Counted from the first letter of the stretch, positions 8,525-20,149 are shown. The stretch: DNA of 64,000 nucleotides from Alphaproteobacteria bacterium (GCA_020632795.1 JACKEV010000008.1:372001-436000), one strand, 5' to 3'. Numbers and translations: made by a program. Notes: generated by a model from the sequence alone, not told the origin.

Positions 8525-9874
8525 ATGTCCTGGTCCGTGATGCTGCTCGACCCCCCGGACGGCGCGCTCTCCAGCGTCGGTGACGCGCTGGCGGAGGTGC
8601 TGGGGCGCAACACGGTGCTGCACTTCGTCCACAGCGGGCCGGCCCTGCTGGAGACCCTGCGGGTGGGCTACCACTACGACCTGGTGGTGGTGCACAGCGG
8701 GCGGGGGGACGGGCGGCGCAGCGGGCTGGAGCTGCTGCACGCGGTGCGGGCGCTGGGCCCGAACCTGACGCTGCTGGCGGTGGCCGACGAGGGCAGCGTG
8801 CACGCCACGGCCGAGGCGGTCGCCGCGGGGGCCAACGACTTCATGGTCCTGGGGCCGGACCTGCGCGCCCGGGTCGCGACCCTGGTGGGCAAGCTCGAGC
8901 GCCTGCTGCGCCTGCACGCCCAGCACCGCCGCCTGAACGCCGAGCTGGCCGAGCAGCACCGGATCATCGGCGCGTCCACGGTCACCCGGGACCTCGTGGC
9001 GCGGGTGCAGCGCCTGGCCCCGCTCCCCCGCCCGCTGCTCATCGTGGGGGAGCGGGGCACGGGCAAGGAGCTGGTGGCCTGGAACCTCCACGCCGCCGCC
9101 GGCCCCCCCGGGCGGCCGATGGTGTGCGTCAACTGCGCGGCCTTCTCGGACGCCCTGCTGGAGAGCGAGCTGTTCGGCCACGAGAAGGGTGCCTACACCG
9201 GGGCGGATCGCCGGGTCCAGGGCCGCTTCGAGCAGGCTGATGGCGGCACCCTCTTCCTGGACGAGATCGGCAGCACTGCGCTGGCCTTCCAGCAGAAGAT
9301 CCTGCGGGCGGTGGAGTACGGGGTGTACCGCCGCGTGGGCGGCGACCGGGAGCTGCGCAGCAGCGCGCGCATCGTGGCGGCCACCAACGCCGACCTGCCC
9401 GCGCGCATGGCGGAGGGGAGCTTCCTGCCGGACCTCTACGATCGGCTCTCCTTCGAGGTCATCGAGGTCCCGCCGCTGCGGGAGCGCCCCGAGGACGTCC
9501 CCGCGCTGGCCTGGCACTTCCTGGAGCGCTTCGCCGTGGAGTTCCCCGCGCTGCGCGGCCGCAGCCTCTCCGAGGAGGCCCTCGATGCCCTGCTGCGCTA
9601 CCCCTTCCCGGGCAACGTGCGGGAGCTGAAGCACATCGTGGAGCGGGCGGCCTACCGCCCGGGCGGGGCGTGGATCACCCCCGCCGACCTGGGGCTCCCG
9701 GCCACCCCGGCGCCCCTGCCAGGCGGCGGCTTCGAGGCCCAGGTCGAGGCGTTCCGCGCCCGCCTGCTCGACGACGCCCTGGCGCGCGCGGGCGGCAACC
9801 AGGCCGAGGCCGCGCGGGCCCTGGGGCTGACCTACGACCAGCTCCGGTATCAGCTGCGGCGTCGGAGTCGGTGA
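8525..9874 (+). CDS. PspF-like sigma-54 activator with degenerate receiver domain
   Basis: 449 residues. Residues 1-120 look like a receiver, but the phospho-acceptor strand reads DLVVVHSGRGDG, with no Asp where it is expected, so phosphorylation is unlikely. The AAA+ domain has GERGTGKEL (about 173-181), GAYTGA (about 222-227), FLDEIG and the ATNADLPA..EG.F..DL.DRL.F stretch, all closest to PspF. The C-terminus is a Fis-type HTH (NQAEAARALGLTYDQLRYQL). No strong ribosome site precedes ATG 8525, where the operator repeat ends. It diverges from NfeD-flotillin, its likely target. Confidence 0.9.
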   Translation: MSWSVMLLDPPDGALSSVGDALAEVLGRNTVLHFVHSGPALLETLRVGYHYDLVVVHSGRGDGRRSGLELLHAVRALGPNLTLLAVADEGSVHATAEAVAAGANDFMVLGPDLRARVATLVGKLERLLRLHAQHRRLNAELAEQHRIIGASTVTRDLVARVQRLAPLPRPLLIVGERGTGKELVAWNLHAAAGPPGRPMVCVNCAAFSDALLESELFGHEKGAYTGADRRVQGRFEQADGGTLFLDEIGSTALAFQQKILRAVEYGVYRRVGGDRELRSSARIVAATNADLPARMAEGSFLPDLYDRLSFEVIEVPPLRERPEDVPALAWHFLERFAVEFPALRGRSLSEEALDALLRYPFPGNVRELKHIVERAAYRPGGAWITPADLGLPATPAPLPGGGFEAQVEAFRARLLDDALARAGGNQAEAARALGLTYDQLRYQLRRRSR

Positions 9875-9877
9875 CCC

Positions 9878-10966
9878 CTACCCGCTGGATTCTTCCCGCC
9901 CCTTGAGCTTGTCCGCCTCGGTCACCCCCGACACGATCTCGACGTGGATGCCGTCGGAGAGCCCGACCTCGACGTCGCGGCGCTCGAAGGTCTGGGGGGC
10001 GGTCTCGACCTCCACGAAGACCGCGTCCTCCTCGAACTGGAGCAGGGCCTCCTTGACCGCCAGCACCTGCTCGCGGTGGTCCAGCACGATGTCGGCGTTG
10101 GCGCTGACCCCGGCGCGCACGAACACGCCCTCCTGCTGGGCCAGGGCGGCGCGGATCTCGAACTTCACCGCGCCCTCGTCCAGCTCGCCCTTGGGGGCGA
10201 TGTACTCCAGGGTGCCCGCGAAGCGGCGGTCCTGTAGCGCGCCGATGGTGATGTCCAGGGGCATGCCGACGCTGATCTTGCCGACCTCGGACTCGTCGAC
10301 CTTGCCCTGGAAGATCATGTCGCTCATGTCGGCGACATAGGCGATGGTCGTGCCGGCGTTGAAGGTGTTCGACTCGATGACCGACTCGCCCTCCTTCACC
10401 GGCACGCTCAGGATCATGCCGCCCACGGTGGCCCGGACCTCGGTGGCCGCGCCGCCGGAGCCGGCGATGGCGCCCTCCCGGATGATGCGCAGGTTGGTGC
10501 GCGCCGAGGCCAGCTCCTGCTCGCGGAGCTGGAAGGCGACCCGGGCGGCGTCCATCGCGTCGTCGCTCAGCACCCCCTGGTCGTGCAGGCGCTCGCTGCG
10601 CCCCAGCTCCTGCTGCGCCCGGGAGAGGTTCAGCTCGGCGGCGCGCACCTGGGCCTGGGCGCTGGCGAGCTGGCCGGAGTTGGGGATGACCTGGATGCGG
10701 GCGATGAGGTCGCCCCGGGTGACCACGTCGCCGGGCTCCACCGCGATGGACTCGATGATGCCGGAGACCTGCGGCTTGAGCGCGATCTCGTTGCGCGGCA
10801 CGATGGCCCCGGTGGCGACGGTCTTCTTGACGATGTCGGTGACCACGGGCGACTCGGTGGTGAACACCGTGGGCGGGGCCTGGCTCTTCTGCCAGAGGAA
10901 GCCCAGCGTGCCGACGAAGGCCAGGAGCGTGCCGATCAGCACCAGGGCGGGCAGCCAACGTCTCAT
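9878..10966 (-). CDS. MacA/HlyD-type periplasmic adaptor protein
   Basis: 362 residues. An N-terminal membrane anchor (LPALVLIGTLLAFVGTLGFLW) leads into a biotinyl/lipoyl-like half (VSGIIESIAVEPGDVVTRGDLIARI). An alpha-hairpin follows (AAELNLSRAQQEL...), then the returning lipoyl half (VRATVGGMILSVPVKEGESV) and a beta-barrel. It would link the ABC permeases below to an outer-membrane channel that is not seen here. It starts 9 bp after the second permease gene and converges on the activator gene with 3 bp between them. Confidence 0.9.
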   Translation of the reverse strand: MRRWLPALVLIGTLLAFVGTLGFLWQKSQAPPTVFTTESPVVTDIVKKTVATGAIVPRNEIALKPQVSGIIESIAVEPGDVVTRGDLIARIQVIPNSGQLASAQAQVRAAELNLSRAQQELGRSERLHDQGVLSDDAMDAARVAFQLREQELASARTNLRIIREGAIAGSGGAATEVRATVGGMILSVPVKEGESVIESNTFNAGTTIAYVADMSDMIFQGKVDESEVGKISVGMPLDITIGALQDRRFAGTLEYIAPKGELDEGAVKFEIRAALAQQEGVFVRAGVSANADIVLDHREQVLAVKEALLQFEEDAVFVEVETAPQTFERRDVEVGLSDGIHVEIVSGVTEADKLKGREESSG

Positions 10967-10975
10967 CGGGAACTC

Positions 10976-12229
10976 CTACTCCGCGCGCAGCGCTTCGACC
11001 GGGTGGATGCGGGCGGCGTGCCGGGCGGGGATGAGCCCGGCGAGCGCGCCCACGAGCACCAGCACGACGCCAGCGCCCAGGGCCAGCCCGAAGTCGACCT
11101 GGGGGCTGCCCAGGACCTCGTGCTCGGTCCCCACGGCCGCGCTGATGGCCTCCAGGAGCGCGACCCCGAGGACCAGCCCGCCGTAGCCCGCCACGAGGGT
11201 GAGCACCAGGGACTCCTGCATCACCATCGACACGATGGACATCGGGGTGGCCCCCAGCGCCCGGCGCACGCCGATCTCCTTGGTGCGCTCCTTCACCGCG
11301 ATGAGCATGATGTTGCTGACCCCGAACGCCCCCGCCAGCAGGGTCATGCCGCCCACGAACCACACGAAGAAGCGGATGCCCGCGAACAGGGTGGTCATCT
11401 TGCGGAAGCCCTCCTCGGCGTTGTAGGAGCCGATGGCCATCGTGTCCTCGGGGTGGATGCCGTGCTGCGTGGCGAGGACGGCGCGCACGGCCTCCTCGAC
11501 CTCGGCGCCGGAGCGGTCGGGCAGCGCGGTGATCGCCAGCCAGCCCACCCGGTCGGGGGCGTTGAAGGCCTGCTGGAAGGTGGTGAAGGGGATGTGGATG
11601 GTCGCGTTCTGGCGGTCCCCGTCGTCGTCCACCCGGGGGGAGTGGAACACGCCGATGACCTGGAACCAGACCCCGTCGATCTCGATGTGGCCGCCGATCG
11701 GGTCGTCGGCGGGGTCGAACAGCTCGCGGGCGACCTGGGCGCCGATGACCGCGACCTTGCGGCGCCCCTCCATGTCGATGGGGTTGATGAAGCGCCCGGC
11801 CTCCATCCGCATGATCTGGATGCGGTTGTAGGCGGGGACGTCGCCCATCACCTGGAAGTTGCCGGTCTTTCCGGCGCGGTGGACGTTGCTGCCGTTCTGG
11901 TAGCCGCCCCGCTGAAGGCGCGGCGCCAGCGTCTCTATTCCGTCGACCTCCTCCGCGATGGCGTCGACATCGGCGTTGTGGAAGACGACCCAGCGGCCCG
12001 GCTGGCGCCCGGCGAAGGGCATCGAGGTGCGCTGGCCCCAGATGTAGACCGCGTTGGTGGCGAAGTCGCTCATGTTGCGCTGCACACCGCGCTCCAGCCC
12101 CCCGCCGAAGCCGGACATGAGCAGCAGCATGAACATCCCCCAGAACACCCCGCAGGCGGTCAGGAAGGTGCGCAGCTTGTTGCGGCGCACCGTCTCGTGG
12201 ATCTCCTGCCAGGTGTCGAGGTCGAACAC
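10976..12229 (-). CDS. ABC transporter permease, MacB/FtsX family
   Basis: 417 residues with the MacB fold: an N-terminal helix (TFLTACGVFWGMFMLLLMSGFG), a large periplasmic domain (about 45-275), and three C-terminal helices carrying the FtsX signature MLIAVKERTKEIGVRRALGATP. It ends PARHAARIHPVEALRAE, as usual for the family. The GTG start at 12229 lies 4 bp after the stop of the paralogous permease. It works with the ATPase and adaptor as a tripartite exporter or mechanotransducer; the substrate is not inferable. Confidence 0.93.
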   Translation of the reverse strand: MFDLDTWQEIHETVRRNKLRTFLTACGVFWGMFMLLLMSGFGGGLERGVQRNMSDFATNAVYIWGQRTSMPFAGRQPGRWVVFHNADVDAIAEEVDGIETLAPRLQRGGYQNGSNVHRAGKTGNFQVMGDVPAYNRIQIMRMEAGRFINPIDMEGRRKVAVIGAQVARELFDPADDPIGGHIEIDGVWFQVIGVFHSPRVDDDGDRQNATIHIPFTTFQQAFNAPDRVGWLAITALPDRSGAEVEEAVRAVLATQHGIHPEDTMAIGSYNAEEGFRKMTTLFAGIRFFVWFVGGMTLLAGAFGVSNIMLIAVKERTKEIGVRRALGATPMSIVSMVMQESLVLTLVAGYGGLVLGVALLEAISAAVGTEHEVLGSPQVDFGLALGAGVVLVLVGALAGLIPARHAARIHPVEALRAE

Positions 12230-12233
12230 AGGG

Positions 12234-13466
12234 CTACTCCGTCCGCAGGGCTTCGATGGGGTGGACCTGGGCGGCCCGGCGGGCGGGGAACCAGCCGGCC
12301 AGGGCCCCGCAGACCACCAGCAGGACCAGCGCGCCCACCGCCGCGCTGAGCTGGACCTCGGGGTCGCGCACGTAGTCGTTCTCCGGCACGGTCTGCCGGA
12401 CCAGCTCGATGACCGCCACCCCCGCGACCAGCCCGACGTAGCCGGACACCGCGGTCAGCGCGACGGCCTCGCGCAGGATCATCGCCACCAGGGCCCCCGG
12501 GGGCGCGCCCAGGGCCTTGCGCAGGCCCAGCTCGCGGGTCCGCTCCCGCACCGAGATGAGCATGATGTTGGAGACGCCCACCACCCCGGCCAGCACGGTG
12601 CCGATCCCGACCACCCAGATGAACGCGCGGATCCAGGTGAAGATCTGCTGGATCTCGGCGAAGCTCTCCAGGTTGTTGCGGATGCGGATGGCCCGGGGGT
12701 CGGCGGGGTCGAAGTGGTGGCGCTCGGCCAGGAGCGCGGTGACCCGCTCGGCGATCTCCTCGGAGGCCTCGACGCTGGCGTCGCCCACGGTGAACATGAT
12801 CTGGTGGACGCGCTCGCCGCCCCCGTAGGCGGCCTGGGCCGTGGAGATGGGGATGTAGACCTGGCGCAGCTCGCCGCCGCCGCCCTCGTCCTCATAGACC
12901 CCGACCACCTGGTAGGCGATGCCTCGGATGTCCAGGGTCTCGCCCAGGGGGTCGTGGTCGCCGAACAGGAAGTCGGCCACCTCGACGCCGATGACGGTGA
13001 CCTTGCGCTTCTGCTCGATGTCGATGGGGTTCAGGAAGCGCCCCGCGACCATCTTGGTGCGCTCCAGGTAGAGGTGGTCGGGGTGGCAGGAGCGCACCGA
13101 GAAGGCGCCGGCCTTGTCGCGCCAGCGGATGGCGAACTCGCCCCACAGGTAGAAGCGCCCGGTGATGTACTCGACCCCGGGCACGGTGTCCCGGATCAGC
13201 GCGAAGTCGCGGTTGGTGAAGCCGACGCTGCGGCCCACCGGGTGGCCCTTCCAGGGCAGGGAGGTCTTGCCGCCGTAGATCCAGATGCTGTTGACCGCGT
13301 CGTCGCGGAAGCCCCAGGCGACGTTGTTCTCCAGCCCCGTTCCTGCGCCCAGCAGCACCACGAGCATGAAGATGCCCCAGGCCACGCTGGCGGCGGTGAT
13401 GCCGCTGCGCAGGCGGTTGCGGGCGTGGGTCTCGAAGACCTCCTGCCAGCGGTCCCACCAGATCAC
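12234..13466 (-). CDS. ABC transporter permease, MacB/FtsX family (second copy)
   Basis: 410 residues, paralogous to the following gene: N-terminal helix (ITAASVAWGIFMLVVLLGAG), periplasmic domain, then C-terminal helices with MLISVRERTRELGLRKALGAPP and a PARRAAQVHPIEALRTE terminus. Its GTG start (13466) overlaps the ATPase stop as GTGA, implying translational coupling. Two different permeases suggest a heterodimeric transporter rather than the usual MacB homodimer. Confidence 0.93.
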   Translation of the reverse strand: MIWWDRWQEVFETHARNRLRSGITAASVAWGIFMLVVLLGAGTGLENNVAWGFRDDAVNSIWIYGGKTSLPWKGHPVGRSVGFTNRDFALIRDTVPGVEYITGRFYLWGEFAIRWRDKAGAFSVRSCHPDHLYLERTKMVAGRFLNPIDIEQKRKVTVIGVEVADFLFGDHDPLGETLDIRGIAYQVVGVYEDEGGGGELRQVYIPISTAQAAYGGGERVHQIMFTVGDASVEASEEIAERVTALLAERHHFDPADPRAIRIRNNLESFAEIQQIFTWIRAFIWVVGIGTVLAGVVGVSNIMLISVRERTRELGLRKALGAPPGALVAMILREAVALTAVSGYVGLVAGVAVIELVRQTVPENDYVRDPEVQLSAAVGALVLLVVCGALAGWFPARRAAQVHPIEALRTE

Positions 13467-14134
13467 GGGGCCGCCCCCTCGATGCGGCCGTCCTTGAGGC
13501 GGATGGTGCGCCGCATCATGGCGGCGATGTCCTGCTCGTGGGTGACGACGATGACGGTGATGCCCTCGGCGTTGACCTGCTGGATGAGGTCCATGATCTC
13601 GCGGGAGGTGGCGGAGTCCAGCGCCCCGGTGGGCTCGTCGGCGAGCACCAGGCGGGGCTGGGAGATGAGGGCGCGGGCGATGGCCACCCGCTGCTTCTGG
13701 CCGCCGGACAGCTCCGAGGGCAGGTGCTCCGCCCAGTCCAGGAGCCCCACCTTCTCCAGGTAGCGGAGCGCGGTGGCGTGGCGCTGCCTGCGGGGCACGC
13801 CCTGGTAGTACAGCGGCAGGGCGACGTTCTCGGCGGCGGTCTTGGTGGCCAGCAGGTTGAAGGACTGGAAGACGAAGCCGATGAAGCGGCTGCGCAGCCG
13901 GGCGGCGTCGGCCTCGGACAGGTGCTGGATGAGCTGGCTGTCGAGGTGGTAGCTGCCCGCGTCGTAGGCGTCGAGGATGCCCAGGATGTTGAGAAGCGTG
14001 GACTTTCCCGAGCCCGAGGAGCCCATGATGGCCACCAGCTCCCCCTCGGCGATGTCCAGATCCAGATCCTTGAGGACGTGCAGCGGTCGACCGCCGACCT
14101 CATAGAACTTGTTGACGCCGCGGAGCCGGATCAT
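13463..14134 (-). CDS. ABC transporter ATP-binding protein, MacB/LolD type
   Basis: 223 residues from the ATG at 14134. Walker A GSSGSGKST, Q-loop FVFQSFNLL, signature LSGGQKQRVAIARAL, Walker B LVLADEPTGALD and the H-loop VVTHEQD are all intact. The length fits a stand-alone LolD/MacB-type ATPase. The frame is open upstream to 14206, but the family starts at MIRLRGVNKFY. It is the first gene of a four-gene operon: ATPase, permease, permease, adaptor. Confidence 0.95.
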   Translation of the reverse strand: MIRLRGVNKFYEVGGRPLHVLKDLDLDIAEGELVAIMGSSGSGKSTLLNILGILDAYDAGSYHLDSQLIQHLSEADAARLRSRFIGFVFQSFNLLATKTAAENVALPLYYQGVPRRQRHATALRYLEKVGLLDWAEHLPSELSGGQKQRVAIARALISQPRLVLADEPTGALDSATSREIMDLIQQVNAEGITVIVVTHEQDIAAMMRRTIRLKDGRIEGAAP

Positions 14135-14228
14135 CGAGGTGCCCGGTGGAGAGAGGAAGAAGCGGTATCGGTCCGGGCTGGGGATGTAAAGGGCGTAAGG
14201 CGCCATCGCGCTGGGAGGAGGGGAGACG

Positions 14229-16343
<2,115 letters not shown>

Positions 16344-16352
16344 GGACACCCC

Positions 16353-16925
16353 GTGAAGACCGACATCCCCCTGATCGACCGCCCCTCGCGCGCCCTGCTG
16401 CGCGCCTGGCTGGAGGAGCACCACACCCGCGACGAGGGCGTGTGGCTGGTCCGCTACAAGAAGCACACCGGCGAGCGCTACGTGCCCCACGGCCAGATCG
16501 CCGCCGAGCTGCTGTGCTGGGGCTGGATCGACAGCCAGGTCTGCAGCATGGACGCGGATCGCTCCAGGATCTTCATCTCTCCTCGACGACCGGGGAGCAT
16601 CTGGTCGGCGGTGAACAAGGCCCACGTCGAGCGCGAGCTGGCCGCCGGTCGCATGGCCCCGCCGGGCCTGGCGAAGATCGAGGCGGCGAAGGTGGACGGC
16701 TCCTGGACCCTGCTCGATGACGTCGAGGCGCTGATCGTGCCCGACGACCTCGCCGCCGCCCTGGACGGGTGCCCCCCGGCGCGGGCGAACTACGAGGCGT
16801 TCCCGGACTCCGCCAAGAAGGCGATCCTGTGGTGGATCAAGAGCGCGAAGCGGCCGACGACCCGGGCGAGCCGCGTCGCCACCGCCGCGGAGAAGGCCGC
16901 GCGGGGGGAGCGGGCGGCGGGCTGA
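16353..16925 (+). CDS. YdeI/OmpD-associated family protein
   Basis: 190 residues. The YdeI family pattern is clear: WLEEHHTRDEGVWLVRYKKHTG, LLCWGWIDSQ, the RRPGSIWSAVNKAHVERELAAGRM block, and a C-terminal YEAFPDSAKKAILWWIKSAKRPTTRASRV. The family is linked to polymyxin or bacteriocin tolerance in some bacteria, but its biochemistry is unknown. The GTG start at 16353 comes 9 bp after the hybrid-kinase stop, so the two may be cotranscribed. Confidence 0.85.
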   Translation: MKTDIPLIDRPSRALLRAWLEEHHTRDEGVWLVRYKKHTGERYVPHGQIAAELLCWGWIDSQVCSMDADRSRIFISPRRPGSIWSAVNKAHVERELAAGRMAPPGLAKIEAAKVDGSWTLLDDVEALIVPDDLAAALDGCPPARANYEAFPDSAKKAILWWIKSAKRPTTRASRVATAAEKAARGERAAG

Positions 16926-16931
16926 GGGCCC

Positions 16932-18953
16932 TCAGTACCCCGAGAGCACGTAGACCTTGCCCCCGTCGGCCCAGCGCTGGCCGTCGTGGCCGGGCGCGGC
17001 CACCGCGAAGTCGGCGGTGCCGTCCCCGTCGAGGTCGGCCATGCCACCCAGGGACGCGCCCAGGCGGTCGCCGCTGGCCTCGGCGTCCCAGCGGGCGTGC
17101 TGGTCCGCAGGCAGGGTCAGGGGGCCGCCGGTGGTGCCGCCGTAGATCAGGTAGACCGAGCCGGATCCGTTGCGGCTCGGGGCGCCCATCAGCAGGTCCG
17201 GTTGACCGTCGCTGTCCACGTCGCCGTCCAGGGTCACCGCCGCGCCCAGGGCGCCGTCGCCGTAGAGGACCAGGTCCGCGTCTCCCTCCTCCAGGGCCCC
17301 GGAGAGCGCTCCGCCGAGGAAGACCCAGACCGCGCCGCCGTCGGTGGTGCTGGTGTCGTCGCCAGGGACGCCGATCGCGAGGTCGGGGACGGTGTCTCCG
17401 TCGAAGTCACCGGACGTGACGCTGCCGGGCCACAGGCCCACCCCGTCGCCGGACGCCGCCCCGCGGATGGTGGCCTCCGCGACGTTGCGGGCGTCGCCGT
17501 GTCCGCTCAGCGCGCCGCCGGCCACCACGTAGCAGGCTCCGGCGTCCGACCCGTTGGTGGCCTCGGCCCCGGCGCACATCAGGGTCGCGGTGGTGCCGTC
17601 GCCCAGCACATCGCCGACCACGCGCAGCGCCGTGCCCAGGCCGTCGCCCCCGACGTCGCCCTTGACGTAGTAGTCGGTCTGATCCGTCTTCCGGTCCTCG
17701 TGGGTCAGCCCGCTGTTGCCGAAGACCAGGTGCGCGGCGCCCTTGTTCATCTCATCTCCGGGCGCGCCGACCCAGAGGTCGGGCAGGCCGTCCTGGTCCA
17801 CGTCCCCGGCCGCCAGGGAGGTCCCCACGTACTCGCTCGCGTCCTTGCCCCGGACGCGCACCTGCCGGAGGTCGTCGGGCTGGGCGCGGCCGGTCAGGCC
17901 GACGACCTCGAAGACGTAGACATCCCCGCAGTCGGTCTTGTCGTCGTTGCCGAAGGGGACGCCCAGGACCAGCTCGTCGTTGCCGTCCTGGTCCAGGTCG
18001 CCAAGCAGGGTCACGGCCGCGCCGGCGTGGTCGTTGCTCGTCTGCCCGTGGATGATGGCGTAGCCGTCGGTGAGCGCCACGTCCAGGCCCGCCACGCCCA
18101 GGTCGTGGAGGCCGAGGATGCCGTCGTCGCTGGAGGTGGCCTGGCCGACCCCCAGGACCAGCTCCCCGTCGCCGTCGCCGTCGAGGTCCTCGGTGACCAG
18201 GACGGCGTCCGCGAGGCCGTCGGCGCCGTTCTCGCCCACCACGGTCCAGCCGGCGACGTCCGCCACGTTGAACACGTCGGGCTCGCCGTCGCAGTCGTTG
18301 TCCAGGCCGTCGAAGACCTCCCGCGCGCCGGGGTTCACGGCGGCGGTGGCGTCGTCGCAGTCCTCGTCGTTCTCGACGAAGCCGGAGGGCTGCTCACAGG
18401 CGTCCCGAGGGGCGTCGGCGTCGCCGAAGCCGTCGCCGTCGGTGTCCTGGTACCAGGTGTCGGCGTCGATCGCGTCCTCATCGGTCTCGCCGTCGCAGTC
18501 GTCGTCGACGCCGTTGCACAGCTCGTTCACCCCGGGGCGGACGGCGGCGTCGGTGTCATCGCAGTCGGTGGCGTCCGCGACGTAGCCGGTGGGCGCATCG
18601 CAGGCCTGCACGCTGTCGCCGGGGTCGCCGAAGCCGTCGCCGTCGCCGTCGGCGTACCAGACCGGGGCGTCCTCGGGCTCGTCGATCTCCTCGTCGCAGT
18701 CGTTGTCGACGCCGTCGCACAGCTCGGCCGCCCCGGGGTGGACGTCGGCGTCGTTGTCGTCGCAGTCCTCGCTGGCGGGCACGCCGTCGCCGTCGGCGTC
18801 CACCGGCGTGCCGGTGTCGTCCGCCGTGTCGTCGGTGGGGGCGGTGTCGTCCCCGTTGGGGGTGCCGGAGTCCTGGTTGCTGGGCCCGTCGTCGTTCACC
18901 GGCTTGAGGCAGGCCGGCAGGGTCAGCAGGAGGCTGAGGAGGAGCGTGCGCAT
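16932..18953 (-). CDS. Secreted lipoprotein with MopE-type CDGxDNDCDG repeats and FG-GAP propeller
   Basis: 673 residues. The signal peptide ends in a lipobox (LTLPAC), then a DTAPTDDTADDTG linker. Three MopE-like metal-binding blocks follow (CDGVDNDCDEEID, CNGVDDDCDGETD, FDGLDNDCDGEPD). The rest is a run of FG-GAP-like units (DLDGDGDGELVLG, DQDGLPDLWVGAPG and others) expected to fold as an integrin-like beta-propeller. It is probably a surface-exposed lipoprotein. ATG 18953 is preferred to ATG 18962 because the leader then begins MRTLLL. Confidence 0.85.
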   Translation of the reverse strand: MRTLLLSLLLTLPACLKPVNDDGPSNQDSGTPNGDDTAPTDDTADDTGTPVDADGDGVPASEDCDDNDADVHPGAAELCDGVDNDCDEEIDEPEDAPVWYADGDGDGFGDPGDSVQACDAPTGYVADATDCDDTDAAVRPGVNELCNGVDDDCDGETDEDAIDADTWYQDTDGDGFGDADAPRDACEQPSGFVENDEDCDDATAAVNPGAREVFDGLDNDCDGEPDVFNVADVAGWTVVGENGADGLADAVLVTEDLDGDGDGELVLGVGQATSSDDGILGLHDLGVAGLDVALTDGYAIIHGQTSNDHAGAAVTLLGDLDQDGNDELVLGVPFGNDDKTDCGDVYVFEVVGLTGRAQPDDLRQVRVRGKDASEYVGTSLAAGDVDQDGLPDLWVGAPGDEMNKGAAHLVFGNSGLTHEDRKTDQTDYYVKGDVGGDGLGTALRVVGDVLGDGTTATLMCAGAEATNGSDAGACYVVAGGALSGHGDARNVAEATIRGAASGDGVGLWPGSVTSGDFDGDTVPDLAIGVPGDDTSTTDGGAVWVFLGGALSGALEEGDADLVLYGDGALGAAVTLDGDVDSDGQPDLLMGAPSRNGSGSVYLIYGGTTGGPLTLPADQHARWDAEASGDRLGASLGGMADLDGDGTADFAVAAPGHDGQRWADGGKVYVLSGY

Positions 18954-19028
18954 GGGGTCCATCTCGTTACAGGCCCCCGGATCCTTGCATATCCCGGCGC
19001 CGGTGACGACTACATCCGGGATGTCGCG

Positions 19029-20060
19029 CTACTCCGCGTCGCCCACGACCTCGCACCAGCTCGAGTGGGTGCCCAGGCCGTTGGTCTCGTAGGGCGAGAG
19101 CTCGCCGAAGTGGTGGCTGTTGAGCCACTCCAGGGCCAGGGCGTACTCGTCGTTGGTGATGGTGTGGCCCTGGTTGTGGCGGCAGCGGACCACGAAGTGG
19201 CCGTCGTCGACGAGGTTGGTCTCCAGGGTGTCGGTGCCCGCGACGAAGTCGACGATGGCGAAGTTGGGGTCGGGCCAGACGTCGTTGGTGCCGCCGGTGA
19301 CCAGCAGGGCGCCGAAGGTCCAGGCCGGGGTCTCGTAGGCCGCGACGATGCTGGGGGAGATGATGACCTCCAGGTCTGCGCCCCCGGACATCTCGACCAT
19401 GGTGGAGATGGCGTCGCCCCGCTGGCTGGCGACCATCGTGGTGAACAGGGCGCCGCCGGAGAAGCCGACGATGGAGAGCCGCTCCAGGTCGGGGGCCAGC
19501 AGGTCGGCCACGCAGGTGCGCAGGTCGTCGAAGAGCACGATGTCGTGGTCGGTGTTGCCCTCCACGTCCCACAGGAAGAAGCTGAACCCGAACTCGGTGC
19601 GGGTGGGGGACTCGGGCAGCAGGATGATGGCGTCGAGCTGGTTGGCGACCTGCTGGAGCTGCAGGGCGGTGGCCATGTACTCGGTGGGGTCGGGGGTCTG
19701 GTCGGGGGACATCAGCCCGTGGAAGAAGAACACCACCTGGGTGTTGGCGCTGACCTGGTTGGGCAGCACGGCGGTGACGGTGCGGGACTCCCCGCTGGAG
19801 AGGAACTGGCTGGTGGTGGTCGCGCCGAGCTGGGAGAGGTCCGGGCACTCGCCGCTGCTCAGCTCGGACAGCTCGCGCATGTCGTCGGGCAGCTGCGTCG
19901 TCCCTGTGTCGTCCGTGGCGCCCGTGTCATCGGCAACAGAGGTGTCGTCGGTGTTGACGGCCGAGTCGTCGCCGGAGGCGCCGCCGGTGTCGTCGAGGGG
20001 CACGCCATCCTTGCCGGTGCAGGCGAGCAGGGCGAGGGTGGAGAGGGTGAGCGCGCGCAT
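19029..20060 (-). CDS. Lipoprotein with alpha/beta-hydrolase (esterase/depolymerase-like) domain
   Basis: 343 residues. The signal peptide and lipobox (LALLACTG) are followed by an Asp/Thr-rich linker. The catalytic part shows VVFFFHGL (oxyanion strand), the nucleophile elbow GFSGG (Ser near 195) and a HNQGHT block near the end that can supply the His. This fits the feruloyl-esterase/PHB-depolymerase branch of hydrolases acting outside the cell; the substrate is unknown. The ATG at 20060 is used because it begins the signal peptide; the frame is open farther upstream without a lipoprotein leader. Confidence 0.75.
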   Translation of the reverse strand: MRALTLSTLALLACTGKDGVPLDDTGGASGDDSAVNTDDTSVADDTGATDDTGTTQLPDDMRELSELSSGECPDLSQLGATTTSQFLSSGESRTVTAVLPNQVSANTQVVFFFHGLMSPDQTPDPTEYMATALQLQQVANQLDAIILLPESPTRTEFGFSFFLWDVEGNTDHDIVLFDDLRTCVADLLAPDLERLSIVGFSGGALFTTMVASQRGDAISTMVEMSGGADLEVIISPSIVAAYETPAWTFGALLVTGGTNDVWPDPNFAIVDFVAGTDTLETNLVDDGHFVVRCRHNQGHTITNDEYALALEWLNSHHFGELSPYETNGLGTHSSWCEVVGDAE

Positions 20061-20121
20061 GGTGTCGTCCTCCAGGGAATGGAGGAGGATAGCAGGGATG
20101 GGGTGCCCCCGGGTTGCAGGG

Positions 20122-20149
20122 TTGTCAAGGGTGGAGGGGGGGGTATCCT
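20122..20149 (+). promoter_or_regulatory. Candidate promoter of the STAND NTPase gene
   Basis: TTGTCA (20122-20127) is followed after 16 bp by TATCCT (20144-20149). Transcription would begin near 20156, leaving about 25 nt before the GTG at 20181. It sits in the divergent gap between the esterase lipoprotein and the STAND gene. Confidence 0.45.
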
